DNA from: Leptolyngbyaceae cyanobacterium SM1_4_3
GTDB lineage: Bacteria > Cyanobacteriota > Cyanobacteriia > Elainellales > Elainellaceae
Direction of reading: 5' to 3'
Assembly: GCA_012031415.1 (NCBI GenBank)
Contig: JAAUTN010000013.1
Span: 1 to 46,974 of the forward strand
Length of the DNA: 46,974 nucleotides
A program made the position numbers and the translations under genes. Positions 1-9,811 of this stretch are shown piece after piece (position 1 is the first letter of the stretch; every line of letters begins with the position of its first letter). The notes below the pieces were generated by a model. It was given only the letters and a program-made list of their open reading frames with translations, made no database searches and was not told the origin of the DNA.

Positions 1-109
1 GCATAGCCATTGTGCGTATGGCGACAAAAGAATGGGTGATGAAGCGGGCGTGGAGAAGTTCCAGGTCGGCAAATTGGGGCGATCGCCAGAATTTAACTTG
101 TTCTTTCAT
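1..109 (-). CDS. AraC-family regulator, N-terminus (partial, apparent frameshift)
   Basis: Only the first part is in the window. It starts at the ATG whose complement is 107-109 and begins MKEQVKFWRSPQFADLELL, followed by ITHSF. This matches the N-terminal cupin (ligand-binding) domain of AraC-type transcriptional regulators, where ITHSF is normally followed by xRHxHxGYA. The expected residues CRHTHNGYA are encoded one base out of phase after the A run at 26-29, so one base seems to be missing there. Either the gene is broken or the base was lost in sequencing. The rest of the gene, with the DNA-binding helices, lies outside the window. Confidence 0.55.
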   Translation of the reverse strand, partial: MKEQVKFWRSPQFADLELLHARFITHSFVAIRTMAM

Positions 110-181
110 GGGGTGAGGAAAGGTTGTGAGTGAAGATTAGGGATCAAGGATAGCGAGAGAATCTTAAAAGTGTTTGAATAA

Positions 182-379
182 CTGAGATCTTGCACCAGTA
201 GCAGGAGTCATTGCACTGGAGCCTTGAGATCAATCTCAGGCTCAAAGCTAAAACTCGTTAAAACGAGTTGGAATGGTCTTTTGGTGGGCATTTGAGTCCG
301 TTTCAACGGACTTCAGCGACTAGCCCGGAATTGATTCCAGGGCGGGTCATCGGGCAACAGACTTGGTGCAAGATCTGAG
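182..379. repeat. 198-bp element with 16-bp terminal inverted repeats
   Basis: The left end reads CTGAGATCTTGCACCA (182-197) and the right end TGGTGCAAGATCTGAG (364-379), inverted matches at 15 of 16 positions. ATAA flanks both sides (178-181 and 380-383), as expected of a 4-bp target duplication. The inside has no coding potential. A truncated relative of the right half, in the opposite orientation, lies at 21876-21965. This is a MITE-like non-autonomous element; no matching transposase is in the window. Confidence 0.6.
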
Positions 380-431
380 ATAACACCCCCCCCACAGACT
401 CCTGGGTTACAACTAGACTTCTCAAACGTCT

Positions 432-704
432 TCAAAGACTGGTCGGAGAATCTCAAAGACTGGTCGGAGAATCTCAAAGACTGGTCGGAGAATCTCAAAG
501 ACTAATCGGAGAATCTCAAAAACTAATCGGAGAGTCTCAAAGACTAATCGGAGAATCTCAAAAACTAAGGATTGCGGATTTATTAATGTGTAATTCTCTT
601 GTGTAAGGGCATGGCATTGCCATGCCCTTACAGAGATTCTGGTTTTACAGGTTACTTGATCCACAATCCTAATCGGAGAATCTCAAAGACTAGTCGAAGA
701 ATTA
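432..704. repeat. 21-bp tandem array, interrupted by a MITE
   Basis: Six full units start at 432, 453, 474, 495, 516 and 537, followed by a partial one at 558. The unit is TCAAAGACTGGTCGGAGAAT plus C; later copies carry AATCGG instead of GGTCGG. The array resumes at 672 (ATCGGAGAATCTCAAAGACT) after a 102-bp insertion and fades out near 704. Because 21 is a multiple of three, the array gives spurious open frames of repeated heptads on both strands. There are no unique spacers, so this is not a CRISPR. Confidence 0.85.
568..669. mobile_element. MITE, AGGATTG family, inserted in the tandem array
   Basis: A 102-bp sequence bounded by TA on both sides (566-567 and 670-671). Its ends are inverted: AGGATTGCGGAT on the left and ATCCACAATCCT (658-669, one end base shared with the TA) on the right. 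It holds a strong hairpin at 603-631 (GTAAGGGCATGGCA, one base, then its complement). Removing it with one TA restores the flanking 21-bp unit. Related copies are at 11775-11853 and, degenerate, 18594-18680. The TA target resembles IS630/Tc1/mariner transposition. Confidence 0.7.
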
Positions 705-794
705 GGGCTATTCATCCAAGCGTCTGCCAAATCAGAAGACTTGGGTTAAGACCGACACAAGCAGGACACAAAATCAGCGATCGCCACATGAACA

Positions 795-842
795 AGGGGC
801 TTAAGCCCCTTGTCTTCCAGAGAAGTGCGTCAGTCCTACTGA
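795..842. repeat. Dispersed repeat with GGGGCTTAAGCCCC palindrome
   Basis: The palindrome AAGGGGCTTAAGCCCCTT is followed by a short tail ending GTCAGTCCTACTGAG. A diverged copy with the same order (AAGAGGCTTAAAC, then CAGAGGAATGTGTAAGTCCT) lies at about 20193-20240, and a weaker one at about 11284-11356. The function is unknown; it looks like another small dispersed intergenic repeat. Confidence 0.45.
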
Positions 843-854
843 GGTATCCGCCTC

Positions 855-878
855 GTTACCAAGCTCCAGCTTGGCAAC
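855..878. repeat. Short hairpin downstream of the oxidoreductase gene
   Basis: GTTACCAAGCT and AGCTTGGCAAC form an 11-bp stem with one mismatch and a 2-base centre. It lies 28 bases beyond the stop of the minus-strand oxidoreductase gene but has no T run, so a terminator role is only possible. Confidence 0.4.
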
Positions 879-905
879 AAGTTTAATCATCCCTCATCCC
901 TCCTA

Positions 906-1790
906 CTACCCTCCTGCCTGCTCCGACATCTCAGAAGCCAACCCCGTCCAATCGAGATCGCCTTTTCCCTTAGCGACAGCAGCCATCAGGCGATCGTGCA
1001 GCAGACTGGCAAGCGGCATCGGCATTTGGCTAGCTCTGGCAGTTTGCAGAGCCAGGGTGACATCCTTTAAGCCGAGGGAGAGCTTAAACCCGGCAGGTTC
1101 GTACTGCTGTTGGGCAATCATCCGACCGTAGTTTTGGTAGATTGGGCAGGCAAATAGCGTTTTGCCAAAGAGTTCAGCAATCTGGGTGCGATCGATGCCA
1201 TTCTTCTCCGCCAGGGTGAATGCCTCTGCCATTGCCTCAATCGCGGAGACGATCAGAAAATTGCCAGCGACTTTGACAACATTGGCGGCTTCTGGCGTTT
1301 CGCCAAAGTCAAATACGCCTTGCCCTAACGCATCCAGCACGGGGGCAACCTCAGCTTTGGCGGCTGGATTTCCTGATAGGCAAATCCACAGTTTTTGGGT
1401 GGCGGCAGCATCAGGACGACCAAACACGGGCGCTGCTAGATAGTGCGATCCTCGCTGGTGATGTCGTTCTGCGAGGTGCTGGGCGATCGCAGGTGAAATG
1501 GTACTCATCGAGAGGTGAATGCTACCGGGGCTAAGCCACTCCAGAATGCCATTTTCACCCAGCACGACTGCTTCTAGCGCCTGGTCGTTTGCCAGCATGG
1601 TAATGACAATCGCATCCTCGACTACAGCTTCGGCAGGGGTGTTTACTAGAACTGCGCCCTGGTCAGCGAGCGATCGCCCCTTTTCCATCGTCCGGTTATA
1701 CACCCGCAGGGCATAGCCCGCTTGAATTAAGTTCGTCGCCATCGGCAAACCCATATTGCCCAGTCCAATGAAGCCAATGGTTTTGCTCAT
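906..1790 (-). CDS. NAD(P)-dependent oxidoreductase, 3-hydroxyisobutyrate dehydrogenase family
   Basis: A 294-residue protein of the beta-hydroxyacid dehydrogenase family, cytosolic enzymes that oxidise or reduce small hydroxyacids or aldehydes with NAD(P). The N-terminus IGFIGLGNMGLPMATNLIQA (about residues 5-24) holds the GxGxMG dinucleotide-binding loop and the PMAxNL motif. A conserved Lys and Asn sit in VKVAGNFL (about residues 172-179), where the family has its catalytic Lys. The length is normal and the gene is intact. The exact substrate cannot be read from the sequence; glyoxylate or succinic semialdehyde reductase activity is as likely as hydroxyisobutyrate. It is divergent from sqdB and looks monocistronic. 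Confidence 0.85.
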   Translation of the reverse strand: MSKTIGFIGLGNMGLPMATNLIQAGYALRVYNRTMEKGRSLADQGAVLVNTPAEAVVEDAIVITMLANDQALEAVVLGENGILEWLSPGSIHLSMSTISPAIAQHLAERHHQRGSHYLAAPVFGRPDAAATQKLWICLSGNPAAKAEVAPVLDALGQGVFDFGETPEAANVVKVAGNFLIVSAIEAMAEAFTLAEKNGIDRTQIAELFGKTLFACPIYQNYGRMIAQQQYEPAGFKLSLGLKDVTLALQTARASQMPMPLASLLHDRLMAAVAKGKGDLDWTGLASEMSEQAGG

Positions 1791-2011
1791 GTCCTATTCC
1801 GGTGGTTCCTGCAATGTTCGCTCTTAGGATAGAGCGATCGCCCCAATTTACATCCTTCATTAGAAGGTCACGCTTGCAGTAATTCCTGACGTGAAATCAT
1901 CCCGCTTGCTTGAGGGTGTGCCAGTGTCAGGGGAGCAAAAAACTCGAAAGGGTTTGCTGCTGAATGTTTCAGACAATTATCTAATTAATTCTGCAAGAAG
2001 ATTTTATGTGA

Positions 2012-3241
<1,230 letters not shown>

Positions 3242-3276
3242 TTAGTCTGTCTGTTTGCCAAATCTGCGACTTTGCC

Positions 3277-3309
3277 AGATCTGCGACTTCTTAGAGAAGC
3301 CGCAGATCT
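3277..3309. repeat. 33-bp hairpin repeat (AGATCTGCGACTTCT family)
   Basis: AGATCTGCGACTTC, a short loop and GAAGCCGCAGATCT form a near-perfect hairpin in the sqdB-sqdX gap; a partial extra half-copy (AATCTGCGACTT) precedes it. Copies are at 13002-13034 and 46398-46428. All three lie between genes, just after a stop codon or before a start. Confidence 0.7.
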
Positions 3310-3390
3310 TGACCCCCTAGCAGAACGAAAAATTCTTACCCTCCCACTCCCCTACCCCCCCATCACCCCATCACCCATCCTGCCCTCTCT

Positions 3391-4524
3391 ATGCGAATTG
3401 CTCTATTTACCGAAACTTTTTTGCCCAAGGTTGATGGCATTGTTACCCGCCTCAGCCACACCGTTGAACAATTGCAGCGGTTGGGCGACCAGGTTTTAGT
3501 TATCTCTCCCGATGGCGGGCTGACAGAATATAAGGGAGCCAGGATTTATGGGGTTCCGGGGTTTCCGCTGCCGCTTTACCCAGAGCTAAAGCTAGCGCTG
3601 CCGCGCCCTTCCATTGGTCAGGTGCTAGAAGAGTTTAAGCCAGACCTGATTCATGTGGTCAATCCGGCAGTTTTGGGGCTGGCAGGGCTATATTACAGCA
3701 AAATTTTTAAGGTGCCGCTGGTCGCGTCTTATCACACCCATTTGCCCAAATATCTAGAGCATTACGGCTTAGGAATGCTGGAAGGCATGATGTGGGAATT
3801 GCTGAAGGTAGCGCACAATCAGGCTCAGCTTAACCTGTGTACCTCAACTGCGATGCAGGAAGAATTGGACGCTCATGGGATTGAGCGGCTAGCCGTGTGG
3901 CAGCGGGGAGTTGATACGGAGCTGTTTCAGCCCGGTTTGGCGAGTTTAGAGATGCGATCGCGCCTCACCCAAGGAAATCCTGACAGTCCCCTACTGCTGT
4001 ATGTGGGGCGGCTCTCTGCTGAAAAAGAAATTGAGAAAATCAAACCCGTGCTGGAGTCGATTCCGAATGCGCGGCTGGCACTAGTCGGCGATGGCCCCTA
4101 CCGCCAGGAATTGCAGCAGTATTTTGCCAACACGCCCACTCACTTTGTGGGCTATCTCACAGGCGTTGATCTGGCAACGGCTTTTGCCTCTGCGGATGCT
4201 TTCGTGTTTCCCTCTCGCACCGAAACGCTGGGTCTGGTATTGCTAGAAGCAATGGCAGCGGGCTGCCCGGTGGTGGCGGCAAACTCTGGCGGCATTCCTG
4301 ACATTGTGACCGACGGCGTAAATGGCTACTTGTTTGATCCCTACGACGAGCAAGGGGCGATCGCCGCTACCCAACGCCTGCTCAATCAGCAAACCGAACG
4401 CGAAACGCTGCGCCAGAGCGCCCGTCAAGAAGCCGAACGCTGGAGTTGGACTGCGGCGACCCGTCAGCTTCAGGGCTACTATCAGTCTGTCCTCATGCTA
4501 AGTTCCATGCCCACTGCGGCGTAG
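3391..4524 (+). CDS. sqdX: Sulfoquinovosyltransferase SqdX (glycosyltransferase family 4)
   Basis: Transfers sulfoquinovose from UDP-sulfoquinovose to diacylglycerol, the last step of SQDG synthesis, at the membrane. The 377-residue protein has the two Rossmann-like domains of GT4. The N-terminal part starts MRIALFTETFLPKVDG and has SYHTHLPKYLEHYG near residue 115. The nucleotide-sugar domain has LLYVGRLSAEKEIE and the ExxxxxxxE motif within TETLGLVLLEAMAAGCPVVA (about residues 280-299). It lies 149 bases after sqdB on the same strand, separated by a hairpin repeat and a C-rich tract, so the two may or may not share a transcript. It converges with mtnP. Confidence 0.95.
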   Translation: MRIALFTETFLPKVDGIVTRLSHTVEQLQRLGDQVLVISPDGGLTEYKGARIYGVPGFPLPLYPELKLALPRPSIGQVLEEFKPDLIHVVNPAVLGLAGLYYSKIFKVPLVASYHTHLPKYLEHYGLGMLEGMMWELLKVAHNQAQLNLCTSTAMQEELDAHGIERLAVWQRGVDTELFQPGLASLEMRSRLTQGNPDSPLLLYVGRLSAEKEIEKIKPVLESIPNARLALVGDGPYRQELQQYFANTPTHFVGYLTGVDLATAFASADAFVFPSRTETLGLVLLEAMAAGCPVVAANSGGIPDIVTDGVNGYLFDPYDEQGAIAATQRLLNQQTERETLRQSARQEAERWSWTAATRQLQGYYQSVLMLSSMPTAA

Positions 4525-4544
4525 GGTTGTTGGTCTACCCTTTG

Positions 4545-5417
4545 TTACAAATACTTTTGCAACAGCAAATTTAGCTTTTCTTTGGTAGCCGATGGCGCTT
4601 TGTCGAGTGGCGTAATGATGGCGTACTTCAGCGCAGAGTGGGCATCTGAGACGGGTGGATTTTGGCTGAGGCGGCGTACTGTTTCCTGGATGACGCGTTG
4701 AGCATTGACCGCATTTTTCATCAAATTGCCGATGACCATTTCTACGGTTACGCTGTCATGGTCGGTGTGCCAGCAGTCGTAGTCTGTCACTAGAGCCAGA
4801 GTTGCGTAAGCAATTTCTGCTTCTCGCGCTAGCTTGGCTTCAGGTAAGTTAGTCATGCCGATTACCGTCGCGCCCCAGCTTCGATACAAATTTGATTCTG
4901 CTCTGGTCGAAAAAGCAGGTCCTTCCATGCAAACGTAGGTACCCCCCGGATGCAGGGTTACGTCGGGAAAGTTGAGGCTGGCGATCGCCTCTGCTAAAAC
5001 TTCCGCCAGATTCTGACAGATCGGGTCGCCAAAAGCGATATGCGCTACGATTCCTTCACCGAAGAAGGTAGAGATTCGATTTTTGGTGCGATCGATAAAT
5101 TGGTCTGGTACTACCATGTCTAGCGGTTTTGCCTCTTCCTTGAGGGAACCGACTGCCGAAGCAGAAATTAGGTATTCCACCCCCAGGCTTTTCATCGCGT
5201 AGACATTTGCCCGAAACGGTAGCTCCGAGGGCGAAAGGCGATGATTGCGACCATGACGCGCCAAAAATGCCACTCGTGTTCCGTCCAATGTGCCCAAAAT
5301 CAAAGCATCCGATGGTGCACCAAAGGGTGTATCAACCTGCACTTCTTCGATATCTTTCAGCGCCTCCATTTTGTAAAGACCGCTGCCACCAATGATTCCA
5401 ATCCTTACGTCAGCCAT
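4545..5417 (-). CDS. mtnP: S-methyl-5'-thioadenosine phosphorylase
   Basis: Phosphorolyses methylthioadenosine to adenine and methylthioribose-1-phosphate in methionine salvage. It is a 290-residue member of the trimeric PNP/MTAP family. Visible motifs are [15 protein letters not shown] at the N-terminus, [21 protein letters not shown] (phosphate-binding region), the [13 protein letters not shown] segment with the substrate-contacting Met and Glu, and [15 protein letters not shown] followed by TDYDCW. Length is normal. It converges with sqdX, with only 20 bases between the stops. Confidence 0.93.
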   Translation of the reverse strand: MADVRIGIIGGSGLYKMEALKDIEEVQVDTPFGAPSDALILGTLDGTRVAFLARHGRNHRLSPSELPFRANVYAMKSLGVEYLISASAVGSLKEEAKPLDMVVPDQFIDRTKNRISTFFGEGIVAHIAFGDPICQNLAEVLAEAIASLNFPDVTLHPGGTYVCMEGPAFSTRAESNLYRSWGATVIGMTNLPEAKLAREAEIAYATLALVTDYDCWHTDHDSVTVEMVIGNLMKNAVNAQRVIQETVRRLSQNPPVSDAHSALKYAIITPLDKAPSATKEKLNLLLQKYL

Positions 5418-5471
5418 AATTGCGTTTTTGCCCTTTGCTGCAATGCCAAGCCATTCTACCGGGAAAAGCGG

Positions 5472-6313
5472 CTAGTGTTCTGCCTTGAGTAGCCAAAATC
5501 CGCTGTAGGTCATGCCAGAATCATCGGGCTGAACGAGCAAAAAGTGTAACCCTTTAGCGGTTTGCTGTCGCTGACGAAAGGTTTGAGCCGCCGCAATCAC
5601 ATCCTGATCGTCAAAGGTGGTAACGACCCAGCGATCGACTAAGCCTGCTTCTAAAATTAGTCCATCTGGACTGCCCGGAATGTAGTTAAGTGAGACAGGA
5701 TGAGTTTCTTGCAGCCAACGCGCCAGTCGCATCGACTGCTTGCCCCCATCGATGATCACACCGGGCACTGAAACGGTAGAAGCAAGCTGTAAGTTGATTG
5801 GCAGAAGCGCTTCGGGCATTTCCAGAATAGGGATCGGTCTATTTTTGAAGGCGGGTTCTAAGTTAAAAGTGGCGATCGCCGCAAAGCGCCACTGTTCGCC
5901 CCACAAATTCTCAGGCAGCGGCACGGGCGGTGGCTGTTCTAGCTGAATCGGCTCATAGGGTTGCCCCGTGTAACCCTCCAGCTTGCGATAGGTCTCAACC
6001 CGCTCCTGAAGCAATTGTTTTAAGGCAGGAGTGCGGCGGGTTTGCTCCACAGCAATTCCCAAAGGCTGACAGGCTGCCGCAATCAGGCTAACCGACTGAG
6101 GACGAAATACCTGAATCTGTTGAGGTAAATTTTCTCGACTGCCCGCCATTGCAATAGCTGATCGGCAATCCAAACCGAATTTGCTTCAGATTGAGGACAA
6201 AACGCCTGCGCCGAAAACGTCCGTTCAGAGTGACATACCACCAGTTCCCAGAGCGGTTGCTTTGCCGCATCTTGCAGTGGACGACGGTAAAAATCAGCTT
6301 GCCAAACGGTCAT
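5472..6313 (-). pseudogene. Tab2/Atab2-family RNA-binding protein, frameshifted
   Basis: The Tab2/Atab2 family binds RNA and is linked to photosystem I (psaB) translation in algae and plants; cyanobacterial homologs are about 280 residues. The N-terminal part begins MTVWQADFYRRPLQDAAKQP and includes AFCPQSEANSVWIADQLL. The C-terminal part is in another frame and includes QQIQVFRPQSVSLIAAA and QTRRTPALKQLLQER. The switch falls between about 6144 and 6160. Adding one base restores 280 residues. Both halves are well conserved up to the switch, so this is either a very recent mutation or a sequence error. It lies 54 bases downstream of mtnP's start, on the same strand. Confidence 0.8.
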
Positions 6314-6530
6314 TCTGATCGAGCCTCAAGTTACCAATTCTTTCGCTATCCTTCTTCAAATGATTGTAGAGGCGTTGGGACAGCAAGTATGCAAAGGCTC
6401 ATTGTTTTATGATGGCGCTGTGTTGGTATGGGGGCGATCGCCCTCCCATTGCTCCTCCTCAACTATCGATATGCATCTATGACAATACGATTGATCATCA
6501 AGACACTCCTAATTTAAGGCTTGCAATCGT

Positions 6531-6655
6531 AATGTGATGGCTGCACATAGCAATGTGACGAGCAACATTGGCAATGTGATGGCTGACATTGTTAATGCGA
6601 TGGCTGACATTGTTAATGCGATCGCCACATTGTTAATGCAACGGCTGCATCTGTT
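6531..6655. repeat. Second 21-bp tandem array (AATGTGATGGCTGACATTGTT)
   Basis: Six units start at 6531, 6552, 6573, 6594, 6615 and 6635. The unit is about AATGYGATGGCTGACATTGT plus T; one unit is 20 bp and the outer units are diverged. The sequence is unrelated to the array at 432 but has the same period. It is followed directly by a MITE, after which AATGCAGGTC and AACGCAAGCC suggest the decayed end of the array. Confidence 0.8.
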
Positions 6656-6656
6656 A

Positions 6657-6799
6657 GAAGATGTTTGAAAAGTCTAATCTGTCATCCACAAGTTTGTAGA
6701 GGCGTGGCATTCGGGCAAGAATTTTCGGTCTATTCTACAATCTACCTGCCGAATGCCACGCCCTTACAGAGGACATCTGCTACTGTTCAGACCTCCTCT
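6657..6799. mobile_element. MITE, GATGTTTGAAAAG family, copy 1
   Basis: A 143-bp sequence flanked by TA (6655-6656 and 6800-6801). Its imperfect inverted ends are GAAGATGTTTGAAAAG and CTGTTCAGACCTCCTCT. Inside is a second pair of arms, GCGTGGCATTCGG and CCGAATGCCACGC. The same order of modules at similar length is found at 33329-33469. No coding capacity. Confidence 0.65.
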
Positions 6800-6855
6800 T
6801 AATGCAGGTCATCTCATTGCTAACGCAAGCCAATACAGGGGAACCCCTACAAAGC

Positions 6856-7035
6856 TTATTTGCCCAATCTTTCTCGCAGGATTCGACTGATCTCTTGAAA
6901 ATCCTCAGGAGTTTTGGGTGCAGGATAGCTGACTCGGTTCGGGTAATCTGCTTTGTACCGATCGACCAGTGCATGGAAAGCCGCCTCGTCCTCCCGATGC
7001 TCAAGCACATAGGCACGTAATTCATGAAGGCTCAT
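6856..7035 (-). CDS. DUF6887-like small protein (possible antitoxin)
   Basis: A 59-residue protein from the ATG at 7035, beginning MSLHELRAYVLEHREDEAAF; an open frame continues upstream to a TTG at 7110 without family similarity. The MSxxELRAYVLxHREDxxAF motif is characteristic of a small cyanobacterial family (DUF6887) often found beside DUF6888, a pairing that suggests toxin-antitoxin behaviour (inference from family context). I see no DUF6888-like partner next to it, so it may be an orphan. A MITE sits 57 bases downstream. Confidence 0.65.
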   Translation of the reverse strand: MSLHELRAYVLEHREDEAAFHALVDRYKADYPNRVSYPAPKTPEDFQEISRILRERLGK

Positions 7036-7245
7036 TGCTTGAAAAAATCTAACCGCACTAGATAGATTGGAACGTAAAATGTGGTCAACTCCTGACACAG
7101 TTTTGTACAAACTATAGATTGCTCAACAGTCGGAAAAATAGACGCTCCCTCACCTAAATGCTAGTCAATTACAGATTCCCTATGCTAAATCTGTAGCAAA
7201 TTCTTCGCCACTCTCCTAGCTTTGTGAAAGCTTTCGACATTCAAC

Positions 7246-7279
7246 AAAAAAATAGGGACAGCATCAAATGCCATCCCTA
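7246..7279 (-). terminator. Rho-independent terminator after the phosphorylase gene
   Basis: On the minus strand TAGGGATGGCAT, a 3-base loop and ATGCTGTCCCTA form a 12-bp stem with two G-T pairs, followed by seven T. It lies 30 bases past the stop of the phosphorylase gene. Confidence 0.75.
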
Positions 7280-7308
7280 CAAAAAATTAACCCTACGTTG
7301 AAGCGTCT

Positions 7309-9522
7309 CTAGGAGGGAACGCTAGCTAAAATCGGCTCCATGTGGATCGGCGCACCGGGCGCATACATCTTGGCAACATAATCGGCAATCATGCGATCGG
7401 TGTTAAACACGGGCGCATTCGTGCGAATCGAGGCTTTCATCATCTGCACCCAGCCGTGAGGAATGCCGTTCTCGTCTTGCTCATAGTAGAGCGGCACGAT
7501 TTCCTGCTCCATCAACTGATACAGAGATTCAGAATCGATTTGATCCTGCAAATCCTGATCGCTGGTGTGAGCATCTTCGCCGATCGCCCAGCCATTGATT
7601 CCTTTGCCGTTTGCGTCTGCCTGGTAGCCTTCACACCACCAGCCATCCAGCACGCTGCAATTGATGCCGCCGTTAAAGCAAACCTTCTGACCGCTAGTAC
7701 CAGACGCTTCCAGGGGACGACGGGGATTGTTTAGCCAGACATCGACACCCTGCACCAGCTTTTGAGCGGTGAAGATGTCATAGTCTTCGACGAACGCCAC
7801 CCGGCTTTGCAGGGCAGGATGTTTGCACCATTCCATCAGCCGTTGAATGATCCGCTTGCCCTCCTCATCAGCAGGATGCGCCTTGCCCGAAAAGACAATC
7901 TGAATCGGACGTTCTGGGTTGCCAAACAGCCGAATTGCCCGCTCAAAGTCACGCAGCAGCAAGGCTCCTCGCTTGTAGGGGCTAAAGCGACGGGCAAAGC
8001 CAATAGTCAGCACTTTAGGATCAAGCAACTGATCGGTTGCCTGAACTAGCCCCTGGTCTTCACCGCGCAGTTGCCGTGCGTGTCTAATCTTAAAGCGGGT
8101 ATGGGCAACCAAACGGTCTTTGAGAATTTGGTGGCGATGCCACAGTTCTTCATCAGGAATTTGGTCTACCTTTGCCCACATTTGCGGATCGACCACGTGG
8201 CTTGACCAGTCTTCTCCTAAGTATTTGGCGTAAAGGTCTGCCAGTAGGGGAGCCGTCCAGGTGCGGGCGTGAACGCCGTTGGTGATGTGACCAATGGGGA
8301 CTTTATCTTCAGCCCGCTCAGGATAGAGAATCGTCCACATTTTGCGCGATACCTGTCCGTGCAGTTCGCTTACGCCGTTGGCGGCACGGGTCAGGCGCAG
8401 CGCCAAAACGGTCATGCCAAAGGGTTCCCAGGGATCGCCCAAGCGCCGTGCGCCCAGAGCCAGGAACTGTTCGCGGGAAAGCCCCAGTTCTGCCCAGTAG
8501 TGAGCAAAGTAGGAGTCAATCAGGTCGGCTGAGAATACGTCATGTCCGGCGGGAACGGGCGTGTGGGTGGTGAAGATGGAGCGATCGCGCACCGAAGCTT
8601 CCACATCATAGAAAGACTTGCCCGTGCGCTGAATTTCCAGCTTTGCCACTTCTAGCAAGCAGAAAGCGGCGTGTCCTTCGTTCAGGTGATACACCGAAGG
8701 CTCAATTCCCAGCGCTTGCAGCGCCCGGACACCGCCGATTCCTAGCAGCACTTCCTGAGCAATTCGGGTTTCCTGGTTGCCGCCGTAGAGGTGTCCGGTG
8801 AGCCAGCGATCGATCGGGTCGTTGTCTTCCCGGTCGGTATCCAGCAAGTAAAGGCTGACGCGCCCTACTTGAACCCGCCAAATTTGCGCTCTGACTAACC
8901 GTTGGCGAACCTGTAGCTCGATCGTGATGGCTTGTCCCTGGTCGTTGAGCATGAGTTCCAGGGGCAGTTTCTCAAACTGGTTGTCTACGTAATAGTCTTC
9001 CTGCCAACCGCTGCGGCTGAGTCGCTGCCGAAAGTAGCCCTGACGGTAGAGCAAGCCCAGCCCTACCATTGGTACACCCAGGTCAGCGGCTGACTTGAGG
9101 TGATCTCCAGCGAGAATGCCTAAACCGCCAGAATAAATGGGCAGCGATTCGTGCAGACCAAACTCAGCGCAGAAATAAGCAACGGGATGTTCCTGCGAAA
9201 TTTGAGGGGCAATTCGACTGGCCCAGGTGTTGCGCTCTGACATATATTGATCAAGCTGAGTCGCCAGAGTTTGCAGTCGCTTGAGATAGTTGGGGTCTTC
9301 GGCAACCTGAGTGAGGCGATCGTAGGAGACGGTTTCTAGCAGGGCAACGGGGTTATGTCCACAGCGGTGCCATTCTTCGGGGTCAATGTTTTGAAATAGG
9401 GAGATGCGATCGCTTGTCCAGCTCCACCAATAGTTGTAAGCCAGATCCGCTAAGCGCTTAAGGGGAAGCGGTAATCTTGCGCCCAATCTGTTGGCAGGCG
9501 TTACAGAACTGTCGTTCACCAT
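7309..9522 (-). CDS. glgP: Alpha-glucan (glycogen) phosphorylase
   Basis: Releases glucose-1-phosphate from glycogen, using pyridoxal phosphate. The protein has 737 residues from the ATG at 9522; a TTG six codons upstream is possible. It belongs to the shorter alpha-glucan phosphorylase family. Motifs in order: the N-terminal NYWWSWTSDRISLFQNIDP, VAYFCAEFGLHESLPIYSGG (glucan-binding N-domain), HLNEGHAAF, FARRFSPYKRGALL, and EASGTSGQKVCFNGGINCS, whose Lys is the expected PLP-linked residue. The gene is intact, apparently monocistronic, and followed by a terminator. It supplies carbon from glycogen in the dark (family knowledge). Confidence 0.92.
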   Translation of the reverse strand: MVNDSSVTPANRLGARLPLPLKRLADLAYNYWWSWTSDRISLFQNIDPEEWHRCGHNPVALLETVSYDRLTQVAEDPNYLKRLQTLATQLDQYMSERNTWASRIAPQISQEHPVAYFCAEFGLHESLPIYSGGLGILAGDHLKSAADLGVPMVGLGLLYRQGYFRQRLSRSGWQEDYYVDNQFEKLPLELMLNDQGQAITIELQVRQRLVRAQIWRVQVGRVSLYLLDTDREDNDPIDRWLTGHLYGGNQETRIAQEVLLGIGGVRALQALGIEPSVYHLNEGHAAFCLLEVAKLEIQRTGKSFYDVEASVRDRSIFTTHTPVPAGHDVFSADLIDSYFAHYWAELGLSREQFLALGARRLGDPWEPFGMTVLALRLTRAANGVSELHGQVSRKMWTILYPERAEDKVPIGHITNGVHARTWTAPLLADLYAKYLGEDWSSHVVDPQMWAKVDQIPDEELWHRHQILKDRLVAHTRFKIRHARQLRGEDQGLVQATDQLLDPKVLTIGFARRFSPYKRGALLLRDFERAIRLFGNPERPIQIVFSGKAHPADEEGKRIIQRLMEWCKHPALQSRVAFVEDYDIFTAQKLVQGVDVWLNNPRRPLEASGTSGQKVCFNGGINCSVLDGWWCEGYQADANGKGINGWAIGEDAHTSDQDLQDQIDSESLYQLMEQEIVPLYYEQDENGIPHGWVQMMKASIRTNAPVFNTDRMIADYVAKMYAPGAPIHMEPILASVPS

Positions 9523-9811
9523 ATCGTTTTTTGCTCTCAATACTCTCTGTGCTTCGCTAGACTTCTCTGATCAGAACTGGATTGTGTCCGATTCAGCTTG
9601 GTGATCTGGCGTAATTTGAACTAGTTTGGCGATCGCCAGTCACCAAATTTAGCGCTGATCAAAATCCTGATCGACCAAAACGCACTGCAATGAAGTCTGT
9701 CTACAGGCTGACAGGATTTTACTCGAAAGGAGTATTTTTTCATACTCTTTACGGTTTTGTAGGATACAAAACGTGTTCTAAGGTAGACGCACAGTGCTAT
9801 ACCAATTCTGT

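Larger units (their letters stand above)
6314..6855. other. Gene-free stretch made mostly of repeats
   Basis: I see no gene here. It holds upstream DNA of the Tab2-like gene, a second 21-bp tandem array and a 143-bp MITE, listed separately. Confidence 0.7.

Noticed and set aside
432-569. CRISPR array
   Set aside because: Units are directly adjacent with no unique spacers, and no cas genes are present.
313-664. Open frames of repeated heptads (RFSDQSL and similar) on the minus strand
   Set aside because: They arise from the 21-bp array, which is open in several frames at once, and run across a MITE; no start signal or protein feature.
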